A DNA stretch of 64,000 bases from Rhodanobacteraceae bacterium (GCA_016790075.1 JAEUPP010000080.1:34866-98865); one strand, 5' to 3'. Shown: positions 8,479 through 17,244, counted from the first letter of the stretch. Program-made: numbers and translations. Notes: generated by a model not told the origin, from the sequence alone.

Positions 8479-9819
8479 CTACACCGCGTCCGACAGCGAG
8501 GTGAAGGTAAAGTCGCGGATCTTCATCGGCGGAATCATCATGATGAACGGCGATTCGTCGTCTCCGACACGTACGGGCTTGCCCAGCTCCTCGATGTTGT
8601 TGAGCATGATCACCGGCGATTCATTGAAGCGGAAATTCTTGATCGGGTATTTGATCTCGCCGTTTTCGATATAGAACGTGCCGTCGCGGGTAAGCCCGGT
8701 CAGCAGCACGGTCTGTGGATCGACCAGGCGTATGTACCAGGTGCGGGTAACGAGTATGCCCTTCTTGGTGCTCTTGACCAGGTCCATGGTCGACTTGTCG
8801 CCGCCGATCATGATCAGGTTGCCCGGCTGGCCCTGCGCCTTCTTGTTTTTCTGCGTCGCCCAGTAGCGGGAATACTGCAAGTACTCGACCTTGCCCTTGT
8901 CGATGATGGTGACGCGCTCGCGCGGCAGGCCGTCATTCTGCACATCAAACGGGGCGACGGCGGCAGCTGCATCCCAGGGATCGCTGTAAATCGTTACGCG
9001 CTCATCGAATAGTTTTTCCCCGACCTTGTTGCCGCCGCCCTTCTTCGACAGGAAGCTGCGCCCTTCGTCGGACTGGCGCGCATCGAAGCCGAACATCATG
9101 AACGAGATCAGGCCTGCCGTCGCCGCCGGTTCAAGGATGACGGTGTACTTGCCCGGCTCCAGCGCCTTGGCGTCGACCGAGCGCTTGGCCTTGTCCATGG
9201 CAATAGCGATTTCCTGCTTCGCGTCGAAGGTGTCGATGTCGGCGACGTTGCGCGCGACCCAGCCGGAACCGCGACCGTCCTCGGTGCGCACCGTGCAGGT
9301 GAAATCAGCTCCCGTCGACTTGTTGTAGGCGAAGTTGCCCTTGCTGTTGGCGATGGCGACAAAGCTCTGCGTGTCAGCCAGAAAACCGGCCGCGATGAGT
9401 TTCTCCTTCTTGCACGGCTCTATGCAGGCAGCCGCGACGTCGGCGCGATACTCTGGCGTGATTGCCGCGGTCTTGGCGTTGAAGGTGGCGCTGGCCTTGT
9501 AGTCCTGCTTGTCCAGCGCCGGCATGAATTCGGGATTTTCCGGTGCGAGCTTGGCCAGCTCTTCGGCGCGGCGCACGACTTTTTCCAGCGAGGCATCGTC
9601 GAATTCATTGATCGTCGCCGTGCCCACGCGCTTGCCGTAGGCGACCTGCACGCCGAGTTGCATGTCGTCCACGATTCCGCTGGTTGACACGCTGTTCAGG
9701 GCGTAACGGATGTTGCCGGTGACAGAACCCGAGAGCTGCGCGCTGCACTCGTCCGCCTTGGACAGCTTGACGACTTTTTCCAGGATGGCCTTGGCTTCCT
9801 GCTCGGTGAGAATACCCAT
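8479..9819 (-). CDS. TldE/PmbA-family protein, metal-free partner of TldD
   Basis: This 446-residue member of the TldD/PmbA superfamily lacks the HExxxH metal site, as expected for the TldE/PmbA subunit. Family features include VTGNIRYALNSVSTSG near the N-terminus and TRTWYIRLVDPQTVLLTGLT with a closing ENGEIKYPIKNFRFNESP. The start has a clear AGGAG ribosome site 8 bases upstream. It follows tldD by 18 bases. In E. coli, TldD and TldE form a heterodimeric protease acting on unfolded peptides such as microcin precursors and CcdA. Here no signal peptide is visible on TldE although its TldD partner carries a Tat signal; see findings. Confidence 0.85.
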   Translation of the reverse strand: MGILTEQEAKAILEKVVKLSKADECSAQLSGSVTGNIRYALNSVSTSGIVDDMQLGVQVAYGKRVGTATINEFDDASLEKVVRRAEELAKLAPENPEFMPALDKQDYKASATFNAKTAAITPEYRADVAAACIEPCKKEKLIAAGFLADTQSFVAIANSKGNFAYNKSTGADFTCTVRTEDGRGSGWVARNVADIDTFDAKQEIAIAMDKAKRSVDAKALEPGKYTVILEPAATAGLISFMMFGFDARQSDEGRSFLSKKGGGNKVGEKLFDERVTIYSDPWDAAAAVAPFDVQNDGLPRERVTIIDKGKVEYLQYSRYWATQKNKKAQGQPGNLIMIGGDKSTMDLVKSTKKGILVTRTWYIRLVDPQTVLLTGLTRDGTFYIENGEIKYPIKNFRFNESPVIMLNNIEELGKPVRVGDDESPFIMMIPPMKIRDFTFTSLSDAV

Positions 9820-9837
9820 GATCAGTTCTCCTGCGGA

Positions 9838-11469
9838 TCAGCCGAGGCTGCGTGCGGTGTTGATGACGTTGATGCCGTTGAAACGCGCCGTCGACGAGCC
9901 ATGCGAGACCGCCGAAACCTGGCCGGGCTGGCCCTTGCCGTCGAAGAACGAGCCGCCGAGGCGGTAGTCGTCCTTGTCGCAGACTGCGACGCAGGCGTTC
10001 CAGAATTCCGGCGTGCGGGTCTGGTAGGCCACGTCTTCGATCATTTCCGTGACTTTGCCGTTCTTGATTTCATAGAACAGCTGGCCGCCGTACTGCGCGT
10101 TGTAGCGCTGCTGATCGATGGAGAACGAGCCATCACCGACAATATAGATGCCGTTTTCTATGTCCTTGATCATGTCGGCCGGGCTCAGCTTGGCCTCGCC
10201 CGGAGCCAATGAGACGTTGGCCATGCGCTGGAACTGCACGCTGGACCAGGAGTCGGCATAACAGCAGCCCTGCGACGCCTTGAGACCGAGTATGTGAGCC
10301 TGGTCGCGGATGACCTGGTAGTTGACCAGCTTGCCCTTGCTGACCAGATCCCAGCGCTGGGTCTTCACGCCTTCGTCGTCATAACCGACTGCGCCCAGCG
10401 AGCCTGGCTGGATCTTGTCCGCGAACAGGGTGACCTTGTCGCTGCCGTACTGGAATTTCTCTTTCCATTTGTCCAGGGTTGCAAAACTGGTTCCGGCGTA
10501 GTTGGCCTCGTAGCCGAGCACCCGGTCCAGTTCCAGCGGATGGCCGACCGACTCGTGAATGGTCAGCCATAGATGCGAAGGGTCGAGCATGAGGTCGTAC
10601 TTGCCGGGTTTGACCGAGCGCGCCTTGAGCTTTTCCTGTGCCTGCTTGGCCGCTGCGATGGCGTCGGCAACCATGTCGTAGGAGTTGTTGTAGACCACCG
10701 CGCCGCCGGGCAGCGTGACCTTGTCGGCGGCCTTGGGCTCAAGGTATTCGTAGCCCACGCCGCGCGGGTCGGACAGGCCCTGGCGGATGCGGAACTTGCC
10801 GCTGGTCTTGTCGACGGCTGTCACCGTCATCGGTGCCCAGATGCGGTGCACGTCCTGATCGATATAAGAGCCGTCGGTCGAGGCAAAGTATTTCTGCTCG
10901 TTGACCAGGAACAGGGTCGAGTTGATGAAACTGGCGCCGGCCTTCATTGCGGCGGCATTGACCGCGAGCAGCAGATCGACCTTGTCCTTGATCGGCACTT
11001 CCATCGCGTTCTTGACGATAGGCGTCTTCCAGCTGACTTCCCCGACGCCCGGGGTCGGCGCCAGCTCGACTGGCTTGGCCTGCAGGCGTGAATTCGCCTT
11101 GGCAATCGTCACGGCCTGGCGCGCTGCCTTGGCGACGGCATCCGGAGTGGCGATGCTGGTCGCGGCAAAGCCCCAGGTGCCGTTGGCAATCACGCGGACG
11201 CCCACGCCGGAGGATTCGGTATTCACGACGTTCTCGACACGGTCTTCGCGCGTGACGACGAACTGGTTCAGATAACGGCCGATACGCACGTCGCAGTAGC
11301 TGGCGCCGCTGGCCTTGGCGGCCTCCAGCGCCGCGTCGGCAAGCTTCTTCTTGGTAGCGATGTCGACGGTGCTCAGCAGTTCTTCGGCGGCGATGGCGCG
11401 GCCGTATACAGGCAGCAGCAACGCACCAAGACCGGCGCCAGCAAACTGCAGAAAATCGCGTCTGTCCAT
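9838..11469 (-). CDS. tldD: TldD-family metalloprotease with twin-arginine signal
   Basis: The chosen ATG at 11469 has a strong ribosome site (GGGAGAG) and gives 543 residues beginning MDRRDFLQFAGAGLGALLLP, a standard Tat signal (RRxFL, hydrophobic core, then GRAIAAEE as a likely cleavage area). The TldD protease core contains the zinc motif HESVGH (305-310) in WLTIHESVGHPLELDRVLGY, characteristic of the catalytic subunit. It is longer than cytoplasmic E. coli TldD because of the signal. An upstream in-frame ATG at 11502 would bury the Tat signal and is less likely. It forms a tandem with tldE and lies upstream of the DUF4159/MoxR operon on the same strand. I infer that it acts in the periplasm. 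Confidence 0.88.
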   Translation of the reverse strand: MDRRDFLQFAGAGLGALLLPVYGRAIAAEELLSTVDIATKKKLADAALEAAKASGASYCDVRIGRYLNQFVVTREDRVENVVNTESSGVGVRVIANGTWGFAATSIATPDAVAKAARQAVTIAKANSRLQAKPVELAPTPGVGEVSWKTPIVKNAMEVPIKDKVDLLLAVNAAAMKAGASFINSTLFLVNEQKYFASTDGSYIDQDVHRIWAPMTVTAVDKTSGKFRIRQGLSDPRGVGYEYLEPKAADKVTLPGGAVVYNNSYDMVADAIAAAKQAQEKLKARSVKPGKYDLMLDPSHLWLTIHESVGHPLELDRVLGYEANYAGTSFATLDKWKEKFQYGSDKVTLFADKIQPGSLGAVGYDDEGVKTQRWDLVSKGKLVNYQVIRDQAHILGLKASQGCCYADSWSSVQFQRMANVSLAPGEAKLSPADMIKDIENGIYIVGDGSFSIDQQRYNAQYGGQLFYEIKNGKVTEMIEDVAYQTRTPEFWNACVAVCDKDDYRLGGSFFDGKGQPGQVSAVSHGSSTARFNGINVINTARSLG

Positions 11470-11683
11470 ACTCACTCTCCCGATGGGCGCGGTTCGATTC
11501 AAGAGGCGTGGGCGCGTCGCGGATGCGTGCGCAGACGCCGGGGGCGCCCGATCTTGGGCTAGCGGCGGCCTCCGTGTCCTGTGACGAAGGGCATGGTGCC
11601 GGCGATTGTGGTTGCAGCAATCGCGCTCCGGCGTTCAGGCTGGCGCTGCGGCGAGATGGCTTGGTTTGGCCCTTCGAGCCGGG

Positions 11684-12850
11684 TCAGCCGGGGTGCGACA
11701 GTGGCATGCTGGCGTCGCGGCGTCCGGCGATCCAGGTCTCATGCACGTTCCAGTCGTCATCGAGTATGACGAAGTCAGCCGCATAGCCGGCCTGAATACG
11801 GCCATAGCGGTCACCCAGGCCGAGAAATTCCGCTGCGTAGGTCGATGCCATGCGCGCGGCTTCCGCCAGCGGCAGGCCCAGTTGCTCGACGCTGTTGCGT
11901 ACCGCACTCAGCATATCCAGGGCTGAGCCGGCCAGGGCGCCCTGTTCGTTGACACAGCGTCCGTCGCGGACCAGCACGCGCTGGCCGGCCAGGGTGTATT
12001 CGCCGCGCTCGCCTCCTACCGGCGGCATGGCGTCGGTGACCAGGAACAGACGGCCACGCGGCTTGGCACGGAGCGCCGTACGCAAATTCGCCGCATGCAC
12101 GTGATGGCCGTCGTTGATCAGGCCGCACCAGCTATCACGATGATCGAGTGCAGCACCGACGGCACCCGGTTCGCGGCCGCTGATCTGTGTCATCGCGTTG
12201 AACAGGTGTGTGACGCCGCGCACGCCGAGCGCGAATGCCTGCATGAGCTGCTCGTAGCTGGCTGCCGTATGGCCCGCCGCGACAATGACGCCGCGGCGCA
12301 CGAAGTCGGCGATGGCGTTGGCGGCGATCTGTTCCGGGGCCAGGGTGAGCAGGGTGACGCCGTGCTGCAGTGAGGCGGCCAGCTCGATTTCTTCGGCATC
12401 TGGCTGGCGAAACTGCGCCGCGTCGTGGGCGCCCCGGCGCAGCGGTGCGAGATACGGGCCTTCGAGATGGATACCGAGCACGCCGGGCACGCCGGCGGCG
12501 ATCGCCGCATCGGTGGCGGCGATCGCCGCCGCCATGGTCTCGCGCGAGTCGCTGATCAGGGTGGGCAGAAAGCCGGTAGTGCCGTAGCGTCTATGCGCAG
12601 TACCGATACGGCGCACTGTTTCGACGGTTGGCGCATCGTTGAACAGTACGTCGCCGCCGCCGTTGACCTGGCAATCGATGAAGCCCGGCAGCAGATAACG
12701 GCCGTGCAGGTCGTGGCGCAGCGCCGCGGTGGCGTGCATATCACTTTCGGCCACCAGTCCGCTGATGTGTGCCCCGTCGACCAGTACGGCCAGATCGTCG
12801 CGGAAGCCGTCGTCGGTCAGTACACGCGCGTTGACGAGGGCGATGCTCAT
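11684..12850 (-). CDS. nagA: N-acetylglucosamine-6-phosphate deacetylase
   Basis: A 388-residue amidohydrolase that removes acetate from GlcNAc-6-P to give glucosamine-6-P in the cytoplasm. Visible motifs are GFIDCQVNGGG (56-66), the metal ligand Glu in HLEGPYL (E130), AGHT (H194), HLFNAM (H215), LINDGHHVH and the catalytic Asp in VTDAMPP (D273). The C-terminal RIQAGYAADFVILDDDW strand closes the small beta domain. Its start overlaps the stop of the SIS-domain deaminase gene by one base (TGATG), so the two are translationally coupled. Together with the GntR gene they form a compact nag operon. No GlcNAc transporter or kinase gene is present in the window. Confidence 0.93.
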   Translation of the reverse strand: MSIALVNARVLTDDGFRDDLAVLVDGAHISGLVAESDMHATAALRHDLHGRYLLPGFIDCQVNGGGDVLFNDAPTVETVRRIGTAHRRYGTTGFLPTLISDSRETMAAAIAATDAAIAAGVPGVLGIHLEGPYLAPLRRGAHDAAQFRQPDAEEIELAASLQHGVTLLTLAPEQIAANAIADFVRRGVIVAAGHTAASYEQLMQAFALGVRGVTHLFNAMTQISGREPGAVGAALDHRDSWCGLINDGHHVHAANLRTALRAKPRGRLFLVTDAMPPVGGERGEYTLAGQRVLVRDGRCVNEQGALAGSALDMLSAVRNSVEQLGLPLAEAARMASTYAAEFLGLGDRYGRIQAGYAADFVILDDDWNVHETWIAGRRDASMPLSHPG

Positions 12851-13890
12851 CAGACGGTTTCCGTTACCTTGTTCAGATGTGGCGGCAGATCGGGGTTGTA
12901 GCCGCGATGCAGGGCCAGCGCATTGCAGGCGCGATAGAAGCTTTGCACCTGCAGCAGCGGCGCGCAGGCCGGGTGCACGCGTTCGGGCAGCGGCAGGGTC
13001 GTGCCCGCCGGGTTGCCTGGAGCTGCGACGAATACCTGTGCGCCGCGCGCGCGGAACTCGGCCGCCGTGGCCAGCGTGCCGTCCTGCGTGCCGTCGTCCT
13101 GGGCGAAGACCAGCAGCGGAAAACCGACGCCGATCAGCGCCATGGGACCGTGCTTGACCTCGGCGGCGCTAAAGGCTTCGGCGTGCAGGCCGCTGGTTTC
13201 CTTGAATTTCAACGCGGCCTCCTGGGCCGCCCCCAGGCCCAGGCCGCGGCCGAGCACGAACAGGTTGCGTGCCCCGGCAAGGCCCGTACTCAAGGCCGAC
13301 CAGTCGCAGTCCCAACTGCGGGCGAGCACCGCGGGCAAGGTATTCAGCGCCGCCGCAAGTTCGCGCCGGCTGCCCCAGACGGCCGCGAGCTGCAATAGTG
13401 CAGATAAAGTGCACAAGTAGCTTTTTGTAGCGGCCACGCTGCGCTCGGGGCCGGCGTGAAGTGCGATCACATCATGCGCTACGGCGGCAAGCGGTGAGTC
13501 TTCGGTATTGACGAGAGCAAGCACCTGCGCGCCGGCCGCCCGTGCGGCCTCGGCATTGCGCACAAGATCGGGACTCTTGCCCGACTGCGAGATCGCGACG
13601 AACAGTGCATCGCGCAATTGCAGCGGTGCGGCATAGACCGAGCTCACCGACGGCGAGGCGGATGCGGTGCTCAGGCCCAGCTGGGTCTCAAACAGATACT
13701 TCGCGAACGTGGCCGCATGATCGGAGCTGCCGCGGGCACAGGTCACGATGAAGCGCGGCGCGCGCGTGCGCAGGCGTGCGGCGAGTTTTTCCAGCGCGGG
13801 CCCATTGGCGTCAAGCTGCGCGCTGATCAGTGCGGCGCTGCTCTGGGCTTCGCGGAACATCCAGGTGCTTTCGAGGGTGGGCAGGTTCAT
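12850..13890 (-). CDS. SIS-domain glucosamine-6-phosphate deaminase (NagB-II type)
   Basis: A 346-residue protein with two SIS (phosphosugar-binding) domains and no glutaminase domain, unlike GlmS. Motifs include CARGSSDHAATFAKYL (domain 1), ISQSGKSPD, KFKETSGLHAEAFSAAEVKH followed by GPMAL (domain 2), and the C-terminal NPDLPPHLNKVTETV typical of GlmS-like isomerases. Proteins of this form next to nagA act as alternative glucosamine-6-P deaminases (NagB-II), yielding fructose-6-P and ammonia. It starts 20 bases after the GntR stop. Assignment as deaminase and not an AgaS-type galactosamine enzyme rests on the adjacent nagA and GntR genes. Confidence 0.85.
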   Translation of the reverse strand: MNLPTLESTWMFREAQSSAALISAQLDANGPALEKLAARLRTRAPRFIVTCARGSSDHAATFAKYLFETQLGLSTASASPSVSSVYAAPLQLRDALFVAISQSGKSPDLVRNAEAARAAGAQVLALVNTEDSPLAAVAHDVIALHAGPERSVAATKSYLCTLSALLQLAAVWGSRRELAAALNTLPAVLARSWDCDWSALSTGLAGARNLFVLGRGLGLGAAQEAALKFKETSGLHAEAFSAAEVKHGPMALIGVGFPLLVFAQDDGTQDGTLATAAEFRARGAQVFVAAPGNPAGTTLPLPERVHPACAPLLQVQSFYRACNALALHRGYNPDLPPHLNKVTETV

Positions 13891-13910
13891 GAGGTTTCCG
13901 AAAGGCTGGC

Positions 13911-14663
13911 TCAGGTGCCGGTAAGCTCGGCGACGAAGTCGTACATGTCGCCGCGATACCAGGAGCAGGTGAATTCCACCGCACGGCCGTCGTCGAGGAA
14001 GCCGCGGCGTTCGATCAGCAGCCCGGCCGCGCCGACGGCGACATCGAGCTGGCGTGCCTGATCCGCATCGAAGTTGATGGCGCGCAGACGCTGCAACGCG
14101 CGTTGCGGGCGCAGGCCGTTCTGATCCAGGGTTGCGTAGAGCGAGTCGACAACGAGCTCGGGGTCGGGCAGCAGGCTCAGAGGTACCGCAGTGCGCTCCA
14201 GCGCCAGCGGCTGCTCGCCCGCATAACGCAGGCGGTACAGGCGCGCAACGCGTGCGCCGGGCGACAGGGACAGCGCCATCGCTTCCTGTGGCGTCACCTC
14301 GCCGCTGCCGCGGCTCAGGAACACGGAGCGCGGATTCATGCCGCGGGCGCGCAGGTCGTCGCTGAAGCTGGTCAGGCGCGAAAACGATTTGACAATCCGT
14401 CCTGCGACAAAGGTGCCGGCGCCCTGGCGCTGGATCAGCACATCGTCAGCCACGAGTCCGGCAATGGCCTTGCGCACGGTTACGCGCGACAACGCCAGCT
14501 GCTGTGCGAGGTCGCGCTCGCTGGGCAGCGCTGAACCCGGCGGCAGATCACCCGCGGCGATCGCACGCTCGATCAGGTTGCGCACGCGCATCCAGGCAAG
14601 GCCGCGATGTGCCGCCTTTTCGCGGCTCAGCTGGCGCCAGATTTTGAGCAGGGGAGTGGACAT
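13911..14663 (-). CDS. GntR/HutC-family transcriptional regulator of the nag operon
   Basis: A 250-residue regulator with an N-terminal winged helix (LPPGSALPSERDLAQQLALS, then RVTVRKAIAGLVADDVL) and a C-terminal UTRA ligand-binding domain. The UTRA landmarks are GARVARLYRLRYAGEQPLAL, LYATLDQNGLRP and FTCSWYRGDMYDFVAELTG. HutC-type regulators in nag operons sense GlcNAc-6-P or glucosamine-6-P. The start ATG at 14663 has no recognisable ribosome site, and a -10-like TATTGT lies 8 bases upstream, so the message may be leaderless. The same 10-base sequence (TGGTATTGTC) occurs in the zwf promoter region. It probably represses its own operon; that is inference. Confidence 0.88.
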   Translation of the reverse strand: MSTPLLKIWRQLSREKAAHRGLAWMRVRNLIERAIAAGDLPPGSALPSERDLAQQLALSRVTVRKAIAGLVADDVLIQRQGAGTFVAGRIVKSFSRLTSFSDDLRARGMNPRSVFLSRGSGEVTPQEAMALSLSPGARVARLYRLRYAGEQPLALERTAVPLSLLPDPELVVDSLYATLDQNGLRPQRALQRLRAINFDADQARQLDVAVGAAGLLIERRGFLDDGRAVEFTCSWYRGDMYDFVAELTGT

Positions 14664-14671
14664 GGGTCCAG

Positions 14672-14701
14672 ACAATACCAATTGGCTACCACATTCGTAA
14701 A
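14672..14701 (-). promoter_or_regulatory. Predicted promoter of the GntR-nag operon with operator-like sequence
   Basis: Reading the minus strand, TTTACG (14696-14701) and TATTGT (14672-14677) are 18 bases apart, and the ATG follows the second box after 8 bases. This would place the transcription start at or next to the start codon. The -10 box is embedded in TGGTATTGTC, which also occurs in the zwf promoter. Assignment is by eye and unproven. Confidence 0.4.
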
Positions 14702-14885
14702 GCGGTCGCGACCGGTCAGCACCACGAAGGTAGCCTGCCCGGCCAACATGCGATCAGCCTTGCCCCGCCGCAAGGGGCGAAGCAATGGCGCATCTGCAGG
14801 GTTGTGTATCAGGAAGCGAGCCCGTCAGTGGGGCGGCGAGTCCGTCGGTACAAGGCTGATACGGTGGGACGGTACGGCCAGTCTG

Positions 14886-14914
14886 TTGCAAGATGGTATT
14901 TTAGTGGTATTGTC
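14886..14914 (+). promoter_or_regulatory. Predicted zwf promoter with two TGGTATT direct repeats
   Basis: TTGCAA (14886-14891) and TATTGT (14908-14913) are 16 bases apart and fit a sigma-70 promoter 27 bases upstream of the zwf GTG. Two direct repeats, TGGTATT at 14894 and TGGTATT at 14905, sit 11 bases apart (one helical turn) between and over the -10 box. The second, extended to TGGTATTGTC, is identical to the sequence in front of the divergent GntR gene. A repressor site is likely; its owner is inferred to be the GntR protein. Confidence 0.45.
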
Positions 14915-14939
14915 ACTGCGACCCTGCCAGGAGTGTTTC

Positions 14940-16415
14940 GTGACTGCACCCGCCAGCCAAGTCGATCCCTTCGATCTCGTTATTTTCGGCGGCACCGGTG
15001 ACCTCGCGGTGCGCAAGTTGCTGCCCGCGCTATACCACCGTTATGCCGATGGCCAGATTCAGCCCGGCAGCCGTGTCATCGGCGTCGCCCGCGATGCGCT
15101 GGCGCAGGCGGAGTACAGCGCGCGCGTCCGTGCCGCGGTGATCAAGTCCCTGGGTGAGGATCTGCCCGAAGCCACCCTGCTGGGTTTTCTGGAACTGGTT
15201 TCCTACTGCGCGCTGGATGCACGCAAGGACGCGGGTTGGGACGAATTCGCGCGCATGGTCGGTGCTTCGCCCGAACGCGTCTGCGTGTTCTATCTGGCCA
15301 CCAGTCCCGAGATTTTCGTGCCGATCTGCGAGCGGCTGCGGGAGCGCGGCCTCAACCATGCGCGCGTGCGGGTGGTTGTGGAGAAGCCCATAGGCCGCGA
15401 CCTGAAATCGGCGACCGCAATCAACGACGCGCTGGGCCGCTGTTTCGCCGAGCAGCAGACTTTCCGCATCGATCACTATCTCGGCAAGGAAACCGTACAG
15501 AACCTGGTCGCTCTGCGTTTTGGCAATGCCCTGTTTGAACCGTTGTGGAATGCGGAGAACATCGATCATGTGCAGATCACGGTAGCCGAGGCTCTGGGGG
15601 TCGAATGGCGTGGCGGTTTCTACGACGGCGCGGGCGCGCTGCGCGATATGGTGCAGAACCACCTGCTGCAGCTGCTTTGCCTGGTCGCGATGGAGCCGCC
15701 CGCCTCGCTCGCGCCGGATGCGATCCGCGACGAAAAGCTCAAGGTGCTGCGTGCGCTCAAGCCCATCGACGAACGCAACGCGGCGCAGTATTCGGTGCGT
15801 GGCCAATACCGCGCCGGCGCCTCGAACGGGGGCGCGGTATTGGGCTATCTCGACGAAGTTGGGCGCCCGGATTCCCGCACCGAAACCTTCGTCGCGCTCA
15901 AGGCGGAGCTACGCAACTGGCGCTGGGCCGGCGTGCCGTTCTACCTGCGCACGGGCAAGCGCCTGCCGGAAAGGGTTTCGGAAATCGTCATTACGTTCCG
16001 TGCGATTCCGCATTCGATCTTTGGCGAGCAGGCCGGTCCGATCTCGTCGAACAAGCTGGTGCTGCGGCTGCAGCCGGACGAAGGGGTAAAACTCTGGCTG
16101 ATGAACAAATACCCCGGGCCTGGCGGCTTGCGCCTGCGCCGCGTAGCGCTGGACATGAGCTTTGCGGAGGCGTTCGGGGTGCGCAATCCCGATGCCTACG
16201 AACGCCTGCTCATGGATGTAGTGCGCGGCAACCCGACCCTGTTCATGCGCCGCGATGAAGTGGAGGCCGCCTGGGCCTGGGCCGATCCCATACTCGCGGC
16301 CTGGGAGGCTGGCCACGAAGCCCCCAAGACCTATACCGCTGGTACCTGGGGGCCTAGCGCGGCCATCGCACTGATAGAACGAGACGGAAGAACCTGGCAT
16401 GAAGATGCACCTTGA
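14940..16415 (+). CDS. zwf: Glucose-6-phosphate 1-dehydrogenase
   Basis: From a GTG start with AGGAG six bases upstream the product is 491 residues, a normal length. It oxidises glucose-6-P to 6-phosphogluconolactone with NAD(P)+. Motifs are the dinucleotide-binding GGTGDLA (17-23), EKPIGRD (148-154) and the active-site RIDHYLGKE (176-184). The frame is open further upstream to 14607, but that part overlaps the GntR gene and its promoter region and carries no family sequence. The end overlaps pgl by 17 bases. It begins the Entner-Doudoroff block zwf-pgl-edd-eda and is divergent from the nag operon. A candidate operator shared with the nag promoter precedes it. Confidence 0.95.
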   Translation: MTAPASQVDPFDLVIFGGTGDLAVRKLLPALYHRYADGQIQPGSRVIGVARDALAQAEYSARVRAAVIKSLGEDLPEATLLGFLELVSYCALDARKDAGWDEFARMVGASPERVCVFYLATSPEIFVPICERLRERGLNHARVRVVVEKPIGRDLKSATAINDALGRCFAEQQTFRIDHYLGKETVQNLVALRFGNALFEPLWNAENIDHVQITVAEALGVEWRGGFYDGAGALRDMVQNHLLQLLCLVAMEPPASLAPDAIRDEKLKVLRALKPIDERNAAQYSVRGQYRAGASNGGAVLGYLDEVGRPDSRTETFVALKAELRNWRWAGVPFYLRTGKRLPERVSEIVITFRAIPHSIFGEQAGPISSNKLVLRLQPDEGVKLWLMNKYPGPGGLRLRRVALDMSFAEAFGVRNPDAYERLLMDVVRGNPTLFMRRDEVEAAWAWADPILAAWEAGHEAPKTYTAGTWGPSAAIALIERDGRTWHEDAP

Positions 16416-17166
16416 TACTGTGCGCGAGCCCGCTATCCGCCGCCGGGACCTGCATGCGAACCTGATCGAGCATGCCTATGCGGACAGCGCGACGCTGGCG
16501 CGTGCGCTGGCTTTGGCTGTGGCCTGCGATCTGCGTGACGCCATACTTACCCGTGGTATCGGCCTGCTCGCGGTGTCGGGCGGTTCCACGCCGCGCCAGT
16601 TCCTGCGAGAGCTGGGCCGTCTGCGCCTGGACTGGTCGCGCGTGGTCGTGACCCTGGTCGATGAGCGTTGGGCCGCACCGGATGAGGCGCGCTCGAATGC
16701 GCGTCTGCTGCGGGAAACGTTGTTCTCCGGTCCCGCCGCGGCGGCGCGCTTCGAGCCACTGTTCGAGCCCGCGCGTGATCCCGCTGCCGCCCTGCTGCGT
16801 ATCGCACGGCGTATTGATGCGCTGCCGCTGCCCTTTGATGTGGTCGTGCTCGGCATGGGCAGCGATGGCCATACCGCTTCGCTGTTTCCCGGTGGCGATA
16901 CGCTGGCGCAGGCACTGGACCCGCATGGCCGCGACCGCGTGCTCGCATTGAACGCGCCGGGCGCGCAAGAGCCGCGTGTCACGCTGACCTTGCCGACCCT
17001 GCTCGCGACGGCGGCGTTGTATCTGCATATCGAAGGTCAGGAAAAACGCAGTGTGCTGGCGCGTGCCCTGGCGCCGCAGACACGCAGCGAGGACATGCCG
17101 ATACGCGCCGTGGTGAAGTGCGCCGGTGAGCCCTTGCGCATGTATTGGTGTTCTGGTGAACGCTAG
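16399..17166 (+). CDS. pgl: 6-phosphogluconolactonase
   Basis: A 255-residue DevB/SOL-type lactonase that hydrolyses 6-phosphogluconolactone to 6-phosphogluconate. Landmarks are LLAVSGGSTPRQFLREL (phosphate-binding loop), VVVTLVDERWAAPDEARSN and LGMGSDGHTASLFPGG, the conserved catalytic region. The gene starts within the last codons of zwf (17-base overlap), so the two are co-transcribed. It is followed by a 119-base AT-rich gap before edd. Identification is firm from motifs and position. Confidence 0.93.
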   Translation: MKMHLDTVREPAIRRRDLHANLIEHAYADSATLARALALAVACDLRDAILTRGIGLLAVSGGSTPRQFLRELGRLRLDWSRVVVTLVDERWAAPDEARSNARLLRETLFSGPAAAARFEPLFEPARDPAAALLRIARRIDALPLPFDVVVLGMGSDGHTASLFPGGDTLAQALDPHGRDRVLALNAPGAQEPRVTLTLPTLLATAALYLHIEGQEKRSVLARALAPQTRSEDMPIRAVVKCAGEPLRMYWCSGER

Positions 17167-17202
17167 GCGTATTCGCGGGGGCTGCCAGGTCTGTCTTCGG
17201 AT

Positions 17203-17244
17203 TTAATGCTAAATTAAAAAGTTAATTTTTATATCTGGCATTAA
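17203..17244. promoter_or_regulatory. AT-rich nested inverted repeats upstream of edd
   Basis: In otherwise GC-rich DNA, this stretch holds an inner inverted repeat AAATTAA/TTAATTT (17211-17217 and 17222-17228, 4-base spacer). An outer repeat TTAATGC/GCATTAA (17203-17209 and 17238-17244) surrounds it. It lies about 40-80 bases upstream of the edd start, which has its own GGAG ribosome site. It is probably a promoter with an operator for a sugar-acid responsive regulator. It does not match the HexR consensus I know, and the regulator is not encoded nearby. Confidence 0.45.

Noticed and set aside
14607-14939. N-terminal extension of zwf from 14607
   Set aside because: It overlaps the divergent GntR gene and promoter, and the family sequence begins only after the GTG at 14940.
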